Shown here piece by piece: positions 37,605 through 46,979 of a stretch of DNA of 64,000 nt; within the stretch, counting starts at the first letter, position 1, and each line of letters starts with the position of its first letter. The notes beneath the pieces are model-generated. The model was not told where the DNA came from. It ran no database searches and saw only the letters and a program-made list of their open reading frames with translations. Where the stretch lies: NCBI GenBank assembly GCA_039105265.1, contig JAPFFF010000010.1, positions 3,534,001 to 3,598,000 on the forward strand, read 5' to 3'. The translations under genes and the position numbers were made by a program. The DNA is from Tritrichomonas musculus (taxonomy: Eukaryota; Parabasalia; Tritrichomonadida; Tritrichomonadidae).

Positions 37605-38189
37605 CTAGGACTGTAAGTCATACTGTTTCTTGAAATTGGAATAATATATTTGAACTCTCTCGTTATTTGTATCTCTGACATGAACAAATTTTCCACCCCA
37701 TTTATGCTCGTTTATATGGAGTTTTCGGTATTGAATTCCGTTATAGAAATAGAAAATATCGTCATAATAATAGTAATTTTCGAATTCATGTTTTCCCTTT
37801 TTATTGACATAATCAGTCAGTTTAATCGCTTCATCTGGAATATCATCTAAATACTCATATACCACTCCTAAATGTGATGTTTTATTTTTGCAATTTCCGG
37901 AAGGAGTTGTCCAACGAAGATTTTCGAGATGATAATCATCACGGTGTTTGTTTCGATGATCTATTTGTGTTTTATGTTCAGGGTCGTCATTTGGAAGAAA
38001 TTGTTTAGCGATAAGAATGTGCTTGTTATAGGTTTTATTATTGAGTCGTACTGCAGGATATCCTTCACCTCTATCGCATTCTTTGGGTATATATTTGTCT
38101 GATTTTCTTCTAATTGTGAAAGGATATTGGTTCAATATTTCATAGTCATTTTCGAAATCTTTAAGAGGGACGAATTTTAGTGAAGCCAT
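37605..38189 (-). CDS. HNH endonuclease (Polinton B)
   Basis: 194 residues. The core HKTQIDHRNKHRDDYHLENL (about 72-91) followed by RWTTPSGNCKNK shows the HNH pattern with H, N and a final Asn of the type found in phage and giant-virus homing nucleases (IDHxNxxxxDNxxxNLRW-x-x-x-x-x-N). The flanking parts have short aromatic strands and may bind DNA. Such genes often spread on their own within mobile elements. It lies between the beta-rich small protein and the capsid gene and has no counterpart in element A at that spot. Confidence 0.82.
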   Translation of the reverse strand: MASLKFVPLKDFENDYEILNQYPFTIRRKSDKYIPKECDRGEGYPAVRLNNKTYNKHILIAKQFLPNDDPEHKTQIDHRNKHRDDYHLENLRWTTPSGNCKNKTSHLGVVYEYLDDIPDEAIKLTDYVNKKGKHEFENYYYYDDIFYFYNGIQYRKLHINEHKWGGKFVHVRDTNNERVQIYYSNFKKQYDLQS

Positions 38190-38234
38190 TTGCGTTGAGG
38201 ATAAAAAAATATTTAGAATAAAGATTTAAACAAT

Positions 38235-40124
38235 TTATTCATAGCCTGCTGGTACTGAATTAGGATAATATTCGACTCCATTAACGCTCCAAGTGAAATA
38301 TGTATCAGAACAGATCCAGGCCTCACAACTAGGTGGATGTTGGTCTGGAAAATCTGGGTCGGGAATAAAGTATGTGTCATCATCGCCACGATACATTGGC
38401 TGACCTCTGAACGTAACGGTTATTGAAGTACTTCCTGTGTCTATTCCGTCAAATACATAGCCTGCATTGCTCCTTTCGAGTTGGAAGTTTATACCAAAAG
38501 ATGTTCCGTCAGAGCGGCAATTTGTATATCGTTTTCCTGTTGCTGGGTCGTTTAATGGCTGTGTGAAAGAGTCTTCAAATTCTTGTGTGGCTTCTAAGGC
38601 TCCATCTAGTTCGTTTGCGATAAGCTGATGTTGATAAAATCTTGCAGCACAAGTATTGGCAAATTCTGTGTCTGGATATGTTCTTTTATTGACTACAAGC
38701 TGGACATTTTGATACATAATATTGTCGAAACAAGTAATGTCAGCAGGAGATTTTGGAAACATCATTGTGATATTTGTCGCATTTCTCAATGGAATTGACT
38801 TACTGACTTCGAGACCGTTTACTTTGGCAGTTCCTTCGAATATTTCTCTTGTAAGTTCCTGAGATGGAATCAATAAAGGAGTCTGTAATTCTCTGACAAG
38901 TCCTTGATAAACATCTGGTTTGAGACCAAAACCTGCCAAATTTGAACGACCTAATTGAATAGTTCCTCCAAGGACATCCAAAGTAATTTTCTCTGTTTTG
39001 AGGTTGATATTCTCTGATTTTGTTGAGGCAAGTAAGGCGCCTTTCAATTCACTTTTGATAATTTTGACAGTATCTCCTGGATCCAATGGTTTGTCTGGAT
39101 TAGCTGCTGCGATTAATTCTGCAAATTCTTTTTTATTGACATCATCTCTTGAAACTCCATATTTTGTAAATTCTTCGTCAGTATATCCGAAATTGATTGT
39201 TGGATGTTCCAAAACATCGTCATCATAGACATTTGCTCCTTTGTATCTTTGGTACTCGATATGAAGTTTTTGGGAAGGAGTTGGTTTTGCAGAATAATGA
39301 GAAACAATAACAGACGGGCGGCCTATTTGTGTGAATTTTCTTGATATTGGGATGACAGCAGGCATTTCTTCAGCAATTTCTTTGTCTTCCAAAAATTGTA
39401 GAGTTTCCTTAACGATATTTGGATTGATTTGTGCCCAGACAAGAGCGCGTAAAGATGTTTTGACCTCTTCTTCTATCTCTCCACAAATTGCGTTTGGATA
39501 TAACTGCCATGCTTGAAGAGCCAGTTGGTCGACAAATGGGATGGTTAATTCAATGGTAAATTTATGTGGTTGGCCGTCAGCAATATCCTTTAAATCGACA
39601 TAACAACCGCATACCGAAGGGGAGAATTGACTGACATTTTCCCAAGTTGAATGAGAATATTTTGATGTTGCTTTTGCATCACGAGGTTTGATGGAGTTAT
39701 AGGCGAAAGATTCTCTTTGGAGTTCGTCTTGTCGATATGCCCCTAAGAGTTTATCATTTATCCAGAAGCGACAATCTTCATAAAATTCTACAGCATTCTT
39801 GAATCCGACAAATATTTTCATCAATCCATTTGTGTCTGCAGATACGTCAATGGGCTGGGACAATTTAATGATAAAGTCAAGGAGAATTGTGGTAAAAGAC
39901 TTTTCAATTTGGGTGATTGTATGGCCAGAATGAGATAATTTGATACGTGTTTTTGTTCCGACTGGGAGTGGGGCGTCTTTGTCTTTGAACTCTTCCATGA
40001 CGAAAGAAAATGTATTGTCTCCTCCATTTCTTTGAATGAGATTTCGTAATTTTGACTGGAAAAATGAGAGAACATCGCCTTCATCATTTCCTAAATTTTT
40101 GGTCTGTGCGTTGTAGTAGGTCAT
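38235..40124 (-). CDS. Polinton major capsid protein (double-jelly-roll type), element B
   Basis: 629 residues, collinear with 4479-6368: GDNTFSFVMEEF, LMKIFVGFKN, SHSTWENVSQFS, IPFVDQLALQAWQLYPN, INFGYTDEEFTKYGV, MFPKSPADI, LERSNAGYVFDGID, and a C-terminal TYFTWSVNGVEY. The size and beta-rich pattern fit a two-jelly-roll capsid protein forming hexamers. It is divergent from the pVI-like gene with a 70-base gap in which both promoters must lie. A fossil component. Confidence 0.82.
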   Translation of the reverse strand: MTYYNAQTKNLGNDEGDVLSFFQSKLRNLIQRNGGDNTFSFVMEEFKDKDAPLPVGTKTRIKLSHSGHTITQIEKSFTTILLDFIIKLSQPIDVSADTNGLMKIFVGFKNAVEFYEDCRFWINDKLLGAYRQDELQRESFAYNSIKPRDAKATSKYSHSTWENVSQFSPSVCGCYVDLKDIADGQPHKFTIELTIPFVDQLALQAWQLYPNAICGEIEEEVKTSLRALVWAQINPNIVKETLQFLEDKEIAEEMPAVIPISRKFTQIGRPSVIVSHYSAKPTPSQKLHIEYQRYKGANVYDDDVLEHPTINFGYTDEEFTKYGVSRDDVNKKEFAELIAAANPDKPLDPGDTVKIIKSELKGALLASTKSENINLKTEKITLDVLGGTIQLGRSNLAGFGLKPDVYQGLVRELQTPLLIPSQELTREIFEGTAKVNGLEVSKSIPLRNATNITMMFPKSPADITCFDNIMYQNVQLVVNKRTYPDTEFANTCAARFYQHQLIANELDGALEATQEFEDSFTQPLNDPATGKRYTNCRSDGTSFGINFQLERSNAGYVFDGIDTGSTSITVTFRGQPMYRGDDDTYFIPDPDFPDQHPPSCEAWICSDTYFTWSVNGVEYYPNSVPAGYE

Positions 40125-40194
40125 TTGATTTAATATAAAAATGACAATAAAGGAGTTGTAAAGTTTGTTATATGAACATTTTACTTAAAAGGAA

Positions 40195-40500
40195 ATGGCA
40201 TTCGGAAGTTGGTTTAAAAACATCATTAACGGAGCAAAAAACGTAATCGGAAAAGCTTTGCCGGTACTGAAAAAAGGTGCTGAAATTGTGTCAAAAGTCG
40301 CTCCAGTACTTGGCGGGGCGATAGGAGGACCTGTAGGAAATGTAATCAATAAAATAGGCGATTATGCTGGAAAATTTGCTGGAGGAAAGTCTTTGGGAGT
40401 AAACGGAGCGGGTATAAGAAATACAAATAATAGTTGGTCTCAGCCTATTAATGGTCCAGTAACTAATCCAGGAAGATTTGATATTCCTTTGTTGAAGTAA
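40195..40500 (+). CDS. pVI-like amphipathic minor virion protein, element B
   Basis: 101 residues. Residues 1-45 form a basic amphipathic helical region (MAFGSWFKNIINGAKNVIGK), followed by a Gly-rich stretch (VLGGAIGGPVGNVI) and a Pro/Asn-rich C-terminus that may be a binding tail. It sits in the same place and orientation as 6419-6688 of element A. It fits the class of membrane-active minor proteins similar to adenovirus pVI. Confidence 0.62.
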   Translation: MAFGSWFKNIINGAKNVIGKALPVLKKGAEIVSKVAPVLGGAIGGPVGNVINKIGDYAGKFAGGKSLGVNGAGIRNTNNSWSQPINGPVTNPGRFDIPLLK

Positions 40501-40532
40501 GATGAATTTTATTTGTGTTTATTGAAAAGGAA

Positions 40533-40925
40533 ATGAACGACATCAAAGTAATCGAGCCTATCTCAAAACATACAAAAGAGTTTGATACAGTTGATGAATT
40601 CAATTTATACTATAACAAGAATAAAGAAGAGATGGATAAACTTACGACGCATAAACTCAATAAATTATATCTCATAAAAGGGTATCGAATAACGAGAATC
40701 AAGAACGTGTTGAGCCTCAAAAAAATGAAGCAAAATTCACAATATGAAATTGACCTTGGAAACGAGCTAGATGAACTAAAAAAAGAGATACAGCATATGA
40801 AAGAGACAATAAATAACATCATACATTTCTTAAATCCTCAAACAGAAAGTCCATGCGGACATTGCGGCTATGCCGAAATTGAGGTTTCTCCCCCCTCTGA
40901 TACCTGTACAATTAGGCAGGAATGA
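40533..40925 (+). CDS. Conserved Polinton protein with coiled coil and Cys tail, element B
   Basis: 130 residues from the ATG at 40533 (an upstream GTG is unlikely as a start). It is homologous to 6742-7119: EFNLYYNKNKEEMD, YRITR, and the C-terminal helix ending ETINNIIHFLN. The tail has CGHCGYAEIEVSPPSDTC, a cysteine-rich end absent in element A. It overlaps the 3' end of the convergent ATPase gene by about 58 bases, an unusually long overlap for this element. Confidence 0.65.
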   Translation: MNDIKVIEPISKHTKEFDTVDEFNLYYNKNKEEMDKLTTHKLNKLYLIKGYRITRIKNVLSLKKMKQNSQYEIDLGNELDELKKEIQHMKETINNIIHFLNPQTESPCGHCGYAEIEVSPPSDTCTIRQE

Positions 40926-41683
40926 GAATCTGGATTATAATTTTTTTCTTCAGACAATTGCCTATACATATTGTAGAACTCCTCAAAGTCCAAATTACTT
41001 GCTGATTGGGAATAAATATAGTGTAGTTGTTGACGGTTGAAGCAAGGGAAAACGAACAAAGTCGTAATCTCATTTTTGATATGCGGTTTGATGCCTTTCC
41101 ATCCTTGAATCAATAAAAAGTAGGAAATATTTGTGTGTCTGCATCTTCGGAGCTGTTGGGAGAAAAACGATTCTTCGGACGAAAATAGTTTGTTGTTTGA
41201 AATATCGTCAAAAAGTATCAGTGTATGGAGAAAATCTTTACTGAAATCAGTAATATGAAGCACCTTGAACATATCATTTTTTTGTCCATCATCTAGTCGT
41301 TCCTCCAATCCTTCTCGCTTGACAAGATAGTAGAGGTTCTTTGCAGCAATTAATTCAGTGATAAAATCGACAGCCATCTTCTCGGAAACGGTAATATATG
41401 GCATTTTGATGAGGTGTTTGAGAGATTGGAAACTCCTATCATTTTCGTCACCATTTTTCGTGATATAGATTAGTAAGTGGTGTGTTTTTATTAATCCTAT
41501 TTTGATAATTTCTTGGAGAGCAATGACGGTTTTTCCAGAATTTTGTTTCCCGACGACGACATTTACAGAGTTATATTTTATATGAATATCTTCGTGTATG
41601 GGCTCTATTAAAGCACCCGATAAATTGTTTGCGTTTTGTTTCAGAGTTTCTGAGACAAGAGAATTTACAACTTTCAAACTCAT
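40868..41683 (-). CDS. Packaging ATPase (FtsK/HerA type), element B
   Basis: 271 residues. Walker A GKQNSGKT at residues 45-52; Walker B LILFDDI near 170; a sensor-like QQLRRCRHTNISYFLLIQG block and NRQQLHYIYSQ. It is homologous to 8389-9285. It drives DNA into the capsid in related elements. The start is the ATG at 41683, about 45 bases from the stop of the upstream 668-aa gene, in the same direction. Confidence 0.88.
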   Translation of the reverse strand: MSLKVVNSLVSETLKQNANNLSGALIEPIHEDIHIKYNSVNVVVGKQNSGKTVIALQEIIKIGLIKTHHLLIYITKNGDENDRSFQSLKHLIKMPYITVSEKMAVDFITELIAAKNLYYLVKREGLEERLDDGQKNDMFKVLHITDFSKDFLHTLILFDDISNNKLFSSEESFFSQQLRRCRHTNISYFLLIQGWKGIKPHIKNEITTLFVFPCFNRQQLHYIYSQSASNLDFEEFYNMYRQLSEEKNYNPDSHSCLIVQVSEGGETSISA

Positions 41684-41727
41684 TTATTTCCCAAAAGACT
41701 GCAAAAAAATGTTTAGGAGTGATATGT

Positions 41728-43734
41728 TTATTGTAAGAATGCATCATCATCTTCTGCGTCCCATTCACCATTACGTTCTTGATTATATTCTGATGTGATA
41801 CCATCATGCCATTCACCTCCTTCATCATCATTTTGATGGTCGTACTGCATGCCCTGTCTTTCTTGTCCAGTATACTGATCATGAATCAAATTTTCTCTTT
41901 CACGTTCATTGACTTCTTGAGCCGAAGCGACCATAGCATGTCCGAAATCATTATAAATCTTATTTCTGAGTTGTGCTCTTTGTTCAGCAGTCCAATGATT
42001 TCCGTTAGTATGAAGAACATGCAGCAAAAGACTTGAGACTTCTTCATCAATCATTTGTTTTCCTTCACTCTTCTTACACCATTTCTTAAACTCTTCATGT
42101 TCTACTGAGGTGAAATTACGTTTTCGAGCAACAGTACTAAGTATATAGTGTTTCCATAACTTTGACGTAGCCATCATGATTAGTCTTGCCTTGAATTTAG
42201 GAGTGATATCTAGTATGTTTTGAGTCCTAAGAGCGTTAATAACATCTTCAACAACATGACTAACAACATAATCGCGGAATCTAGCAAAGGCATTCTTTCG
42301 CTTCTCAGTTGGGAATTTATAATACGAAAGAGCTTCTTTAGTAGGCCATCCTTCTGGTATTGTGTAGCCTGTCATATCACCTAAATGATGTGGATTTCCG
42401 TTGAGGTCATTATTATATTGATATCCTAATTTCTCTTTGAGATATATTGGAACAGTGATTGATTTTCCGCCATGTTCATTCCTATATTGTTTTCGAGCCT
42501 CTGCATCATAATCTGTATAGAAATTAAATCGCGCAGGCCAATCGGACTTTGCTGTTGTGTATCCGTTAATGTATATTGGATTGCGACTACCATTTCTAAT
42601 AATAATATCAGGAACTCCATCCTCATTTGGATCTTCAATAGCAGCTCTCCATGGGGCGCTATTAGGATTTGCTGCGTTTCTTTTATTAACAATATCTTGA
42701 GCTCCAGCAAGGGTCATTGCCTTCCTTCTTCTTTTGATATCTTTTTTATTGTCAAGAACGATATTACTTAATAAATCCATTCCTTTCTTTGGTCCACCAG
42801 CCCTACCTGGTCTTTGTCGTAAATGGTTTATTGATTCAATCGCTATTCTTTGAATTTCTTGCATATCGTTCTGTATATTATTCATATTTACAGGATTTTG
42901 AGCAAAAGAATTGTAGTAATTGACTAATTGCTGTAAATTTACTTGTTGTGCCATTTGATTTTGAAATAAAATTGTATTATCGTTGTTGTTATTTTGAGTA
43001 GTTGGAGGAGGTCTTCTCAATTTGTTTAAGGGATTTAATTCCGGAAAAGTCTCTGCTGCTCCAAATCTAAAGAAAGGTCCGAAATGCTCTTGAGGTTCCC
43101 TATGTGATGTTTCTGGAGGACTTGATGGAGGGACAGAAGGAAGAGGAATAACGTTATTATCGCTAGAAGCAACTTCACTCTGTGAATATACTCTATCGAC
43201 AAAATGTTGAAGACTTTCTGGATAAATACGTCTGACATATTTATGATGAATGTTGTCATTTGCGGCAAAATTATGAGAATCGAGTATAGATATAGCATTT
43301 CGAATAATATTTTTTGTAAAAGTCTTTTTCCTATACTTTTCTAAGACCCTTCCGTCAATTCTCTCGGATAATTCGTCATAAAATGGGGCAGTATTTTGGA
43401 TCCAAGAACTGAATCTGTAGTCAGTTGTGTCTTTAAAATCAATGTTATAATCTAAGGGTCGATCTACCGGATACTCTTCTTGAACCCTTTCAATGAAATG
43501 ATTTATTGAATTTTCATTTACAATATTTCCTTCATAAAGACCGAAATTGAATTCATTAAGAGGTTCTATCAAACGACTGGCATATGATTCAGCCTTAAGT
43601 AAATATCCACCTGCCGTAGTACTAATATTGAATCCCAGTTCATTGTTGAGTCTATTACAATATCCTAATAATTTTTGAGTATTATTACCTTGTAATACAT
43701 GACCTACTTTGAGTATTGTATTTGTTTTACTCAT
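41728..43734 (-). CDS. Conserved Polinton protein with EF-hand-like loop, 668 aa
   Basis: 668 residues. The N-terminal half is helical with a Pro/Asn-rich linker (about 195-255, including PSVPPSSPPETS); a Gly/Pro/Arg-rich basic part lies near 310-330 (RQRPGRAGGPKKG). Residues about 370-400 hold DPNEDGVPD-III followed by IYINGYTTAKSDW. The region after this is homologous to the gene at 1-1203 and to the fragment near 56 kb. The D-x-N-x-DG-x-x-D pattern suggests calcium binding. The C-terminal ~60 residues are acidic and His/Asp-rich. It is the second-largest structural candidate after the fibre-like protein. Function unknown. Confidence 0.7.
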   Translation of the reverse strand: MSKTNTILKVGHVLQGNNTQKLLGYCNRLNNELGFNISTTAGGYLLKAESYASRLIEPLNEFNFGLYEGNIVNENSINHFIERVQEEYPVDRPLDYNIDFKDTTDYRFSSWIQNTAPFYDELSERIDGRVLEKYRKKTFTKNIIRNAISILDSHNFAANDNIHHKYVRRIYPESLQHFVDRVYSQSEVASSDNNVIPLPSVPPSSPPETSHREPQEHFGPFFRFGAAETFPELNPLNKLRRPPPTTQNNNNDNTILFQNQMAQQVNLQQLVNYYNSFAQNPVNMNNIQNDMQEIQRIAIESINHLRQRPGRAGGPKKGMDLLSNIVLDNKKDIKRRRKAMTLAGAQDIVNKRNAANPNSAPWRAAIEDPNEDGVPDIIIRNGSRNPIYINGYTTAKSDWPARFNFYTDYDAEARKQYRNEHGGKSITVPIYLKEKLGYQYNNDLNGNPHHLGDMTGYTIPEGWPTKEALSYYKFPTEKRKNAFARFRDYVVSHVVEDVINALRTQNILDITPKFKARLIMMATSKLWKHYILSTVARKRNFTSVEHEEFKKWCKKSEGKQMIDEEVSSLLLHVLHTNGNHWTAEQRAQLRNKIYNDFGHAMVASAQEVNERERENLIHDQYTGQERQGMQYDHQNDDEGGEWHDGITSEYNQERNGEWDAEDDDAFLQ

Positions 43735-43760
43735 TTAATTTACAAAAAAATAAGGGCTGT

Positions 43761-44282
43761 TTATATACCACATTCCTTGATAAATCTACCATAATCCTTG
43801 CTCAGACCGGCACAATTAGGACGATTTGACTTAATTCTAGTATCTATTTCTTCAATCAAAAAGCCTGCGTCATATTGAAACATCTGATGATATTCAATCT
43901 CTTTACCATCCTTAGTTGTAAATTTCTTTGCTTCCCTTACAATAACTACGTCCTGTATCTTGTTTTTTCCGTTCTTTGCTGTGTCGATTGAGTAGTGGCT
44001 TCCCTTCTTGTTAAAGCATAGATATACCTTTTCGCAGTCAAATAACTCACATAATTCTTTGTATAGAAACTGTTGATTCTTATAAATTGAGACGACTAAG
44101 GGCCTGCAAACTACTCTATTGGCGTTAAATTTGTCCGGAAAGAGATACTCTTTGTCGATGATAATATAGAATTCATGAGCCGAATCGATGGCGGGGTCCT
44201 TCTCTTTGTGGGTCTCAATATATTCTTCCAATTTATCACATAATTTATTGACAGATAAATCAAGTGGCTTTGTCATTTGCAT
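43761..44282 (-). CDS. Unknown Polinton B protein near the right end, 173 aa
   Basis: 173 residues starting MQMTKPLDLSVNKLCDKLEE; a second Met (44276) gives MTKPLDL. Mixed alpha/beta, with an internal KKGSHYSID segment and a C-terminal NRPNCAGLSKDYGRFIKECGI. A His and a late Cys could suggest an adenain-like protease, but the order of catalytic residues and the Q-x(n)-C context are not convincing, so I leave it unassigned. It is the last gene before the right terminal repeat. Confidence 0.6.
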   Translation of the reverse strand: MQMTKPLDLSVNKLCDKLEEYIETHKEKDPAIDSAHEFYIIIDKEYLFPDKFNANRVVCRPLVVSIYKNQQFLYKELCELFDCEKVYLCFNKKGSHYSIDTAKNGKNKIQDVVIVREAKKFTTKDGKEIEYHQMFQYDAGFLIEEIDTRIKSNRPNCAGLSKDYGRFIKECGI

Positions 44283-44289
44283 TGGGGAT

Positions 44290-44568
44290 AAAAAATATTT
44301 TTTTCAAAAAAGTTGAAACAACTCGTTAGTCCTAAATCAATGACTTTATTAGCGAGTATGACAAACATCTTTTTGAACCCAAATTGTTGAGTGAAAATAG
44401 GGGGGTCAAGTATGGGGATACTTAAGAAATTGTTGGACAACTTTTTGAGTCAAAAAAGGGCTAAAATGAGGTGTTTGAGACCAAAAAAGTGCCCAAAATA
44501 AGGTGTTTTCAAAGGGTTTGTCAGGAGTTTGGGACGAAGTCCTAAAATCATGACAAACATATACTACT
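44290..44568 (-). repeat. Right terminal inverted repeat of Polinton B
   Basis: 279 bp, identical by eye to the reverse complement of 27275-27553. It is followed by TTTTT, the probable target duplication. Confidence 0.95.
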
Positions 44569-45335
44569 TTTTTAACTCTTGTTTTAACATTGTCCTTTTT
44601 TTTTTATTTATAAATGATTGTAAAAATATAAAGAATTTTTTTATTCTTTTATCCTGAAAAAGTAATAAGATAGTGAATAAAATATTTTTCTGATTTTGAT
44701 AGTTTTTCAGCATCATCAAATTATAATTTGATTCATATCTCTCTATACATTGTGAAATATTTGTGTTAAGTGGCTAGCATTGTATTTTTACGTTCAATTA
44801 ATTTAAATATTTGATGATAAATATATTAAAATGAAAAATTAGAATTGTATATTTTAGTCGGCTGAACAAAATACATATAATTCTTATTATTTTCATTTTT
44901 TTATTTTAAATATTCAACATTTTTTATGTTATTTATTCATAACAAATAAATAAGTACATTTCTTAAAAAAAAAAATGATGGAACTTTTTCTGAATATTTT
45001 TTTAAAATTCAATAGATATATACAAAATAAATTGAGAGAGTAATTATCAAATATTTTGTTATCTCTTCTCAATTTTGTTATAAAAAGATAAATGATAGTT
45101 TTCTTATTACAATCAGAAAAGATATTTGAGTTCCTCTCTGAAACGTTCATATATTAAGTTCTCATATCTATTTCCGCATTTGAATAATACTATATAACAA
45201 AGCATCATTACTGTTGATTATTAAAATATCAACAGAAAAATTTTTGATAACAATTTTACATTCCATTCACAAGCTGGTCAAATATTTCTTAAAATAATGA
45301 CAACACTGAATTTCATTTCATTTTTTTATTATTAA
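44569..45335. other. AT-rich intergenic DNA
   Basis: No gene recognised. It contains a plain T/A-rich stretch and, near the end, the promoter of the CH-domain gene. Confidence 0.6.
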
Positions 45336-45340
45336 TCACA
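45336..45340 (+). promoter_or_regulatory. Initiator-like TCACA of the CH-domain gene
   Basis: TCACA matches TCA(+1)-Y-W. With the A as +1 it would give a leader of only 7 bases before the ATG at 45345, typical of trichomonads. Confidence 0.6.
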
Positions 45341-45344
45341 AGCA

Positions 45345-46286
45345 ATGAGTGATACTCCAGAAAAAGGAAACATCACACTCCAGAACAAAGTTTTCATCCG
45401 ATGGTTTGCGGACCAATTAGCGAAAGGAAATTCATCTGCCAAAGTTGAGAACATCGCTAAAGATCTATCAAGCGGTGTTGCTTTTGTCGAGCTTTCAAAA
45501 ATCCTCACAGGAAAGGAGCCAAAGAAGGCCTGGGCCGAGAATCCAGAGAAGCCAGTCCAAATGATTCAGAACAGCGATCTTTCAGTGCAGATGTTCTTCG
45601 AGGATGGCGTCCACTTGATCGGTATCGCAGGAAAAGATATTCACGACAACAACGTCAAGATCATCCGTGGCTACATATGGACTCTCATTGAGAGATACTC
45701 AATCGGACGCGCTTCATATGGCGACATGAACAACGACAAGTGCAAAGGAATGAGCTTCAACGACATCCTCTTGCACTGGGCAATGGACAGAACAGCAAGT
45801 TACAACGGAGTCAAGAACTTCAAGCCTTACAGCCTCGCAATGTGCGCTTTGTTGGACTCATTCGCACCAGATAAAATTAATTTCGCACAGCTTAATCCAG
45901 GAGACGCAAAACACAACGCTGAACTCGCTGTCAAAGTAATGAATGAACTAGGCGTCCCTGTATACGTTGTTCCAGACGATGGTGACGATGTTGATATGAA
46001 ATGCGTCTTGACTCAGCTGGCCGCTGCAAGAATCGTATTGGAAAAGCTTCCTGTCGTTCCTGCTGTCAAGATTGAAGAAAACAGAATTGTGTCAAAACTC
46101 TCTGATTGCGTCCCTGTCGAAGAAGAAGAACCTGAACCAGAACCTGAGCCAGAACCAGAACCATGCCCAGCTCCAGTACCTCCAACACCAGTCGAAGAGC
46201 CACCAGTTCCTGTTAAGGATACTAAACGCCACCACTACTTCGGTGCCAACAACAATTACTATGCATCATGCAATAATTTTAATTAA
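45345..46286 (+). CDS. Tandem calponin-homology actin-binding protein
   Basis: 313 residues. CH domain 1 is at about 10-115 (LQNKVFIRWFADQLAKG, SGVAFVELSKILTGK, NNVKIIRGYIWTLIERYSIG) and CH domain 2 at about 128-235 (FNDILLHWAMDR, LAMCALLDSFAPDKINF). This is the actin-binding module of alpha-actinin and fimbrin-type proteins. The tail is an EP repeat (about residues 260-275) followed by Pro/Val-rich sequence and a His/Asn/Tyr-rich end. There are no spectrin repeats or EF hands, so it is a short form. The codons are more GC-rich than those of the neighbours, as in highly expressed trichomonad genes. It likely bundles or tethers actin in the cortical cytoskeleton. Confidence 0.9.
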   Translation: MSDTPEKGNITLQNKVFIRWFADQLAKGNSSAKVENIAKDLSSGVAFVELSKILTGKEPKKAWAENPEKPVQMIQNSDLSVQMFFEDGVHLIGIAGKDIHDNNVKIIRGYIWTLIERYSIGRASYGDMNNDKCKGMSFNDILLHWAMDRTASYNGVKNFKPYSLAMCALLDSFAPDKINFAQLNPGDAKHNAELAVKVMNELGVPVYVVPDDGDDVDMKCVLTQLAAARIVLEKLPVVPAVKIEENRIVSKLSDCVPVEEEEPEPEPEPEPEPCPAPVPPTPVEEPPVPVKDTKRHHYFGANNNYYASCNNFN

Positions 46287-46950
46287 ATTAATTAATTAAT
46301 AAACATTAATTTAATTATTAATCTGATTGTTATTTATATACCATTTGATGCGGTTCAATATTGCTATTTTTTTAAAATTGTTTTTATTGATTTCAAATAA
46401 TTTTAATATAGAAAAAAAACAATTGAAAAGAATGAATTTGGATTACATTATATAATTAAACCATTCATTTATTCACCTGACTGCTGAGTATAAGCTTGAA
46501 TATCTCCAATTGAAAATTTTGGAAAGAGCTTCGAAATGTGCAAATTGAATTGAGAAAAACTAAACGAAATCCATTTTCCCCTTCTTTTTTGTACCTTTAA
46601 CTAAATATTCTTCAATATTATAAGTATCCACATTTTCAATTGTTAAGATACAATTTTTGAATAGAATTTCGACCAGTCAATACTAGATTGAAGTTTTTAA
46701 AAATTGAAATAAATCTTGATAAAAATAATATTTTTTATATTTATAATTGCAATTTTAGTTATTTAAACAGAAATATAGATGATTTAAAAAATGTTAAAAT
46801 CAAAAAAGCATTTTTATATAGGATATTTTAGAAATAAGTAAATTCCAATTATTTCACCAATTCAATAATTCAATTATTATTTTTTTAAAATTGAATTAAT
46901 TGAATTTTATTTCTCACAAAATATTGAATGATAGCGCAACTAAATAAAAT
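46287..46950. other. AT-rich intergenic DNA
   Basis: No gene or repeat recognised. The TAAT repeat directly after the CH-domain stop includes TAAA, a probable polyadenylation signal. Confidence 0.55.
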
Positions 46951-46955
46951 TCATT
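46951..46955 (+). promoter_or_regulatory. Initiator-like TCATT of the kinase gene
   Basis: TCATT 25 bases before the kinase ATG fits the trichomonad initiator. Confidence 0.5.
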
Positions 46956-46979
46956 TTCTAATTTCCCAAAAGCAAAAAA

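Larger units (their letters stand above)
27275..44568. mobile_element. Polinton/Maverick element B, whole-looking (fossil)
   Basis: A 17.3-kb virus-like element with 279-bp terminal inverted repeats that appear identical, ends AGTAGTATATG...CATATACTACT, and a T-rich target duplication of 5-6 bp. It holds a protein-primed family B DNA polymerase, an rve-type integrase, a double-jelly-roll-type capsid protein, a packaging ATPase, a pVI-like protein, a large fibre-like protein, an HNH nuclease and several unknown proteins. It looks whole: no break was noticed in its main frames. Identical terminal repeats suggest a recent insertion. Its GC content is higher than that of element A. Confidence 0.95.

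Noticed and set aside
43761-44282. The 173-aa Polinton B protein as an adenain-like protease
   Set aside because: A His (GSHYS) and a late Cys (NCAGL) are present, but the order and spacing with a Gln and an acidic residue are not convincing. Left unassigned.
44929-45150. 73-aa minus-strand frame right of Polinton B
   Set aside because: Low-complexity AT-driven sequence without homologous features.
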